A stretch of 64,000 nucleotides of DNA. Origin: Telopea speciosissima. Taxonomy: Eukaryota; Streptophyta; Magnoliopsida; Proteales; Proteaceae. Below, piece by piece: positions 59,301 to 64,000 of this stretch. The notes below the pieces were generated by a model. It ran no database searches. It was not told the DNA's origin and saw nothing but the letters and a program-made list of their open reading frames with translations. Numbering within the stretch: position 1 is the first letter of the stretch; each line of letters begins with the position of its first letter. The DNA lies in NCBI RefSeq assembly GCF_018873765.1, contig NC_057926.1, forward strand, positions 47,855,043 to 47,919,042. The letters are read 5' to 3'. The position numbers and the translations under genes are program-made.

Positions 59301-61577
59301 CTAATACCTCCCCAACTTGTAACTTGACACTTACCTAAAGATTTGGGACAAACCATACATTGAGTCTTGAAGTTAATTTAACTCCCCTTCTGCAAAAGAC
59401 AGACACCATTCATAGGTCATTGACCCCATAGCTAGGTGGTGACTCCCGTTTTCCATCACATCCCCCCTGTCGTGTGATGACCAATCACTTCCAATCCCGT
59501 ATGAGACACTTTCTTTTTATTGCCCCTTGTTTTATTACCAAAAATTGTTTAAATCAAGGGTGAAAAGAAGATTTTCAAAAAAAATTTGAAAGTGAATTAT
59601 CATTGTCATTATCAAAGATGCCACAATCTTACAGATTTTAGATGTCACAATCTCAAAGATTTTTTGAGTAAAAAGAGATAGTTGAAAGTCGAAACAAAAT
59701 AGTTCTTTTTAAGTTCTATTCTTATCAAAGGGCAATATGAATGTTCTACATGTTCAATCAACACACTAAAAGAGTTATATAATATATCCGGTGTAGAAGT
59801 AGACCAACATTTTTGCTGGCAAATAAGAAGTTTTCAAGTTCATGCCCAAGTAATTATTACTTCTTGGGTAAACTATAAATGTGAAATGACAGGATTAACA
59901 TAGGGAAAAGAAGTTACAAATTATCCCATACTTAAAACGCTTGAGAATGTTTCAATGGAACTTCTAACAACAATATTAAAAAATAGGGAAGCAGTTTTCT
60001 GTACGGGAGTGTGGCCTACACCAGCACTCCCATGTGTCTATCTCTCCTCATTAAAACAAGTGGGCAGAGGTGTCTTTTCACATGGGGAGGAGAGAGATAG
60101 ACTCATGGGAGTGCTGGCATAGGCCACACTCCCGAACAGAGAATATTTTCCCTAAAAAATAAAAAGAAGATTATGGTATCAGACTATCGGTGCCTCATTT
60201 CATGAGAGGAAATTACCCGAGGGTATCAAGTAATTAAACTTCGTTGATATAGATAAACACCCCTGGATTCGTTATTAGGTCGTGTGATTTGATTAGGTGA
60301 CCCATATTTGGTTCCAACTCGGGCACAATAGGATCCGGCTCTTCTCCAGGGAGCTCAGCGCCCAAGGAGTGGCCAGGGGACATCCAAGGGTTGGGCTGTG
60401 CCACACACATCTCGATGCATGTCTAGGGATGTGTGCGACACAACCCAACAGCTGGATGCTCCCTGGGCATGCTAGGCTCGTTGGAGAGGAGCCCAATCCG
60501 GCAAAATATGTCCCTTTCTACCAATGAGCTGGGTCTTTTTTCTTTGTTCTCTCTGTTGGATTTAACATTTTCTACATGTCGAGCTCTCAGCCCCAAATTG
60601 AGCCGCACTACACTTTTAAGGAATTGGGGAGGATTTTTTTTTTTTCCCTTCGAACCGATTAGCCGGTTAAACCTAAATTACATGAGCATACCACCAGGTG
60701 AATGTACACCTCAGAGCCAATCACATCTTAATTTTGTTTTCATAAAAACCCTTCTTCCCCTTGTACATAACACAAATAACAAAAAAAACAGGTGATTGGC
60801 TCTCACATGTATATTCACTTGTTGATACGTGCAGTGTGATTTAAGGGGATGGATTGGTCTAACGTTTAAAGTAACGTTAGAGAGCTCATCTGACCGTCCC
60901 CGAGACTCCAGTCAACAATACAGCAATAACCCCAAAAAACTGACCGTCTGATAAAAAAACAAAAGATACTAATCATGGGACCCACTCGAACTAAGGTTTG
61001 AGATAACTGACGTGGTTCGAATCGTTCAACTTTTTCTGTTTCTCCCCTTATCAGCCAAATTTATTTCAATCTCAGATTCTCATGAACATCCAAATAAAAA
61101 ATTTCCGAAACCTTATTCGCGAACCAGAATCAGATACTTTACCAACCAAAAAGCAATTTTATCAAAAAAAAATTGTTAAAGAGACATGCCTGGAGCTCGG
61201 TGGTGACAGGGTATTCATCCATGTCGACGTAGTTCTTGTTAATCGAGGACATGATGAGCTTATCACACTCAGGCTCCATCCATGTAGTAACAAAGGAAGC
61301 TAAATTCAATCTAGGGTTTCCATCCAACATCAGCTCGTCGCTTATGATCTGATACGCTGCATCTTTCGGTATCGAGTTTTCCGGCATCTTAAACCTGCAA
61401 TTCCACCCGTAAACAAACCGATCAGAACTATAATCTCAAAATCTTAAAAAAAATGAAAGAAAGAACCAAAAGAATCGATCAATCAACCGACCTGGGAAGA
61501 GATGTGCGGACATATCTGGAAGCGAACGTGCAGTTGAGATGCTCATCTGGGTCTCCGATCGTCGCTGTCACCACCAT
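56339..61577 (-). CDS. GAD: Glutamate decarboxylase (complete, 6 exons)
   Basis: Minus-strand exons: 61577-61492, 61394-61190, 58494-58294, 58006-57538, 57253-57201, 56836-56339; 503 residues, the usual plant GAD length. The enzyme converts L-glutamate to GABA and CO2 in the cytosol using pyridoxal phosphate. The PLP lysine lies in VSGHKYG (K277); the cofactor region [10 protein letters not shown] is intact. The C-terminus carries the plant calmodulin-binding tail, with the key tryptophan in RYWKML (W490) and the lysine pair at 497-498, so Ca2+/calmodulin activation is expected. Exon order and joins (ELQ|NRC, ANVQ|VCWEKF, FSK|GASQII, GVE|GYKN) match the family. Introns 2 and 3 appear to start with GC rather than GT. 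Intron 2 (58495-61189) contains three MITEs. Start chosen at [10 protein letters not shown], with a TATA box about 105 bases upstream. Confidence 0.96.
59984..60154. mobile_element. MITE, GGGAGTGTGGCC family, in GAD intron 2
   Basis: Arms of about 50 bp: the left contains ACGGGAGTGTGGCCTACACC and the complement of the right contains TCGGGAGTGTGGCCTATGCC, both followed by AGCACTCCCATG and beginning TAGGGAA. A degenerate relative lies at 15790-15935. Confidence 0.8.
60331..60499. mobile_element. Foldback MITE, CACACATCTCG family, copy B, in GAD intron 2
   Basis: Ends GGATCCGGCTCTTCTCCA and, by complement of the right, GGATTGGGCTCCTCTCCA. Interior matches 55868-56025. 169 bp, no coding capacity. 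Confidence 0.75.
60685..60838. mobile_element. Foldback MITE, GGTGAACGTACATG family, copy B, in GAD intron 2
   Basis: Shares 'aattttgttttcataaaaac' and the GGTGAA(T)GTACA arm with 3338-3490; arms here are more diverged. Confidence 0.65.
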
Positions 61578-61690
61578 TTTTCCTCTCTCTCTCTCTCTCT
61601 TTCTGTCTCTGTGCTTCTTGTGTGTTTGTGAGTGTGATGAACAAGAGAGATCTGTGGAGTGGAAGAGGTTGGGTTCTCTTCTATATATAG
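61578..61690 (-). promoter_or_regulatory. Core promoter and 5'UTR of GAD
   Basis: The minus strand has a TATA box CTATATATAG at 61690-61681, about 105 bases before the ATG, and a leader that becomes a (GA)n-rich tract just before the start codon (61580-61603). Transcription would start about 30 bases downstream of the TATA box. GA/CT-rich leaders are common in plant genes. Confidence 0.65.
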
Positions 61691-62142
61691 TGAATGAATT
61701 GTAACCGTAGAAGTGATTCTACTGTTAAATGATAATTTCTCTGAAGAGACCGAGCGTAGAGGACACGCAGGTGGGTTGGGGAGAAGGTGTGCGGTGTGGT
61801 CCCACTCCCAACTCCCAATATGACAGTGGAGCCCACTAGAGGTTTTAATTTGCCACCGACGATAGCTAATTAGCTAGAGACGCGTTTGTGGCAGTTACTC
61901 ACCATTCGCTCATCTTACTACTTCGAAGTTTTGGCGGTGTGGTGTGGCGCCACGACAATAGACACTAGAGAGGGCTTGATTTTGAATGAGTGGAGCCCAC
62001 AGACACAGTATGGGACTATAGAATATGGACACGTAGATAGTGTATCACACTGATACAGGACAGATGGATGACGCACATCTTTCATGGACAAGAGCAGGAC
62101 CAGTTTTGCTGGGCTGGACCCTCCAGCTCCCGCCACGGGCTG

Positions 62143-62615
62143 GAGGCATGATTCATAATCTCGGATCGGAATGGCCGATGTCGGTTGGATCAGATCGGTA
62201 TCGATTGAGGTCGATCCCGATATTTGACCGATACAAAAAGGTTTGATTGGATCGTTCCTTTGATCGGCCAACTCGGTTGGATCGGTCAATCCGATCAGAT
62301 CCGATCCTTGACCGATTCTACTAAATATTTTTTTATTTTTTCAAAGTTTATAAGTTTTTTAAAAATATTATCTAGATCGATACTGACCGATATCAATCGA
62401 TATTGACCAATCTGATCCGGATAATATCGACCGATCTGATCCCGAGATCAAAACATCCACTAACTTTGGCCAATACATGACCCAATCCATAAAAAATCTA
62501 TTTGGGGGGTTTTTTGACCGATCCTAATCAATTTGTATCAATTCGATCCCGATCCGAAAAGGTTTTGACAATGACCGATACCTGTCCGATACTTGGATTT
62601 TGAACCTTGGCTGGA
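62143..62615. mobile_element. ATCGG-array element, copy B (opposite orientation to 40109-40570)
   Basis: The complement of this stretch follows the same order as 40109-40570: GGTTCAAAATCCAAGTATCGG at one end, 'aaaaccttttcggatcggga' type sequence, an AT-rich centre, then CGATCCAACCGAGTTGGCC (allowing small changes). Two independent insertions of one family, roughly 460-470 bp each. No target duplication was identifiable. Confidence 0.65.
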
Positions 62616-62736
62616 GGAGAGCCAAATTCATTATTGGGAAAATTTCTTAGATCTGCGAGATTAAAAAAAATATTACAAGATAAGTATAATTTAAATTTGT
62701 TTTACATCCACAAATTTAGATTTTGAAAATATTTAC

Positions 62737-62892
62737 CTAATCCCCAAAGTAGTTAGTTCTCTTTCCGTTCAACAAGAAAATATAACTAAACTTTCTAAAA
62801 TACCCTCTAACATCATTTGTTTCCTTATCGGTTATCACAGGAAAACTTTTTACCAAAAAAAAAAGGTTATCACAGAAAACTGGTAAGTATTG

Positions 62893-62929
<37 letters not shown>

Positions 62930-63165
62930 ATATATGTGTGTGTGTCTTTCTCTACCCTTGTTTTAGCTTTCTTTTTTTCCACTTCTTCTCCGTCTCGGGC
63001 TTTCCCTCCCCGTTGCGTCCATTCGAGGCCTTCCCTGTGATAAACCTCACCAAGCTTGAGTGCGAGAGGTATAGCAGCACCTATAACCATGCACCCTTGC
63101 GATGTCAGGTCATGGTGGTTATGGGATACGCATGATGTACTCGGTGCCTGGTGGCGTACAAGCAT
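62737..63165 (-). CDS. Unrecognised open frame upstream of GAD
   Basis: Up to 142 codons. The central part (GCMVIGAAIPLALKLGEVYH, about 63090-63030) looks protein-like, followed by a charged tail that runs into the (GA)n microsatellite translated as RERERE. An acceptor-like 'agctggacag' precedes the first codons at about 63166. I do not recognise a family. It may be a fragment of an exon of a gene or of a transposon, or chance. Confidence 0.18.
62896..62945. repeat. (CT)n microsatellite with TATA/TG tail
   Basis: About 15 CT units followed by GTATATATATGTGTGTGTG. Confidence 0.95.
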
Positions 63166-64000
63166 TCTGTCCAGCTACCATGCGGTTTCACTTGCAGAGC
63201 TCTGTATTTGCAGTGGAAAGAATTCCACCTTAAACTGTGAGTCAGGTGAACAATCTTGCTCCGGCTCATTATATTCTACGAAGCATGATCACACTCGAGA
63301 ATTCTATCAAAAATCAATTCCACAGATTAAAATGAACTACATGAAGAAAGGACACATTTGAACCAAGAAATTCAGGATTTACACCTGGAAGGACAACCTA
63401 GGGGAACGCTGGTTCCAGGTGAGATCTTGAGATCACCAAAATTTCTATTTTCAAGGGTTTCTTGCCATTAATATCGTGGAAATCAGCTCTTCTTCCAGAA
63501 AGGCTTGTTTCCTTAGCGACATCGACTGAAATCCAGCTTAATCAAAGGGATTTCCAAAAAAATAATAATAATAATAGCTATGTAAGAAATCAAAAGCTAC
63601 TGTTGATGAAACTTTACAACAGAAGAGTGCGGGGGAAGAGAGAGAGAGAGGGAACAGACTCGTGTTGTAGAATACAAAGAGAAGGAGGCACTGTCGAGAG
63701 TGCTCCATTGTCAAATTACTGATATTTGACTAGTTTTGTTGCCATTAATGGAGTTTTATGGACTCCGTTACCCTGTTGATGCCTGAATTTCCCCTTCTAA
63801 GCAAGCAAACCTCTACAAGGAGGGGGGAGGGGGGCAGAGAAAGAGCAAATACTCACCTGATCTGCCTATGATAACCACTAGAGGATTAAAACAGGGAGTC
63901 AAGCACTCATGAAGATGATTAACCAGTGAAAGAGGGATAACGAGATAGAGTAAAGCACCTTGCACTTAGCCAACGCCGGAACTCAATGAGAGTTGTGCAA

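Larger units (their letters stand above)
61691..64000. other. Region upstream of GAD to window end
   Basis: Contains the distal GAD promoter, an ATCGG-array element (62143-62615), a (CT)n run with TATATATG/TGTG (62896-62945), and an unrecognised minus-strand frame (62737-63165). From 63200 to 64000 I see no gene; short purine tracts are present near 63630 and 63820. Confidence 0.55.

Noticed and set aside
1..64000. tRNA, rRNA, CRISPR arrays and bacterial-type operons
   Set aside because: None seen; gene structure and repeats are those of a plant nuclear genome. A tRNA scan by eye is not exhaustive.

Overview
This is nuclear DNA from a flowering plant. It contains multi-exon genes with GT-AG introns, NPF/PTR peptide transporters, a glutamate decarboxylase with the plant calmodulin-binding tail, a Copia LTR retrotransposon primed by initiator-Met tRNA, LINE fragments and many MITEs. 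The species cannot be fixed from the sequence; long AT-rich introns and dense repeats fit a woody or early-diverging eudicot, but that is inference.

Layout. (1) 1-39667 is a cluster of four NPF8-type di/tripeptide transporter genes arranged tail to tail. Copy 1 (+, only the end of its last exon) and copy 2 (+, complete, 5363-12393) face copy 3 (-, complete, 23452-17469) and copy 4 (-, complete coding sequence, 39667-25915). All three complete copies have the same five-exon plan: a 51-nt first exon, a first intron of 2.5-3.0 kb, then exons of 106/109, 218, 551/557 and 823 nt. Copies 3 and 4 come from a tandem duplication whose flanking module recurs three times (about 12.86-16.8 kb, 23.74-25.29 kb, 40.0-41.4 kb), giving flank-gene-flank-gene-flank. 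(2) Intron 3 of copy 4 carries a complete-length but decayed Copia element (28324-36308, TSD GTTAG). Its gag is split by a 2.1-kb hAT-like element (30098-32234, 8-bp TSD). A 257-bp relative of the latter, also with an 8-bp TSD, sits in intron 4 of copy 2. (3) 42371-50777 (-) is a 14-coding-exon AATF/Bfr2 homologue, a nucleolar ribosome-biogenesis factor, with two probable 5'UTR exons reaching about 51440. (4) 51.8-55.8 kb is a transposon graveyard: a hAT element, a tandemly duplicated RTE LINE fragment and a 5'-truncated L1-type LINE that still has a 488-codon zf-RVT plus RNase H frame. (5) 56339-61577 (-) is a complete six-exon glutamate decarboxylase gene of 503 codons with a TATA box and two apparent GC-AG introns. 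(6) 61.7-64 kb is promoter and intergenic DNA with another ATCGG-rich element and an unrecognised open frame.

The host genes do not form one pathway: peptide/H+ symport at a membrane, rRNA processing in the nucleolus, and cytosolic GABA synthesis. I see no dedicated new multigene system. The less ordinary material is the transposon biology (hAT-like families with dense subterminal motif arrays and intact target duplications), the nested insertion inside a still-open transporter gene, the repeated promoter-like module around the NPF8 array, and the GC-AG introns of the GAD gene.
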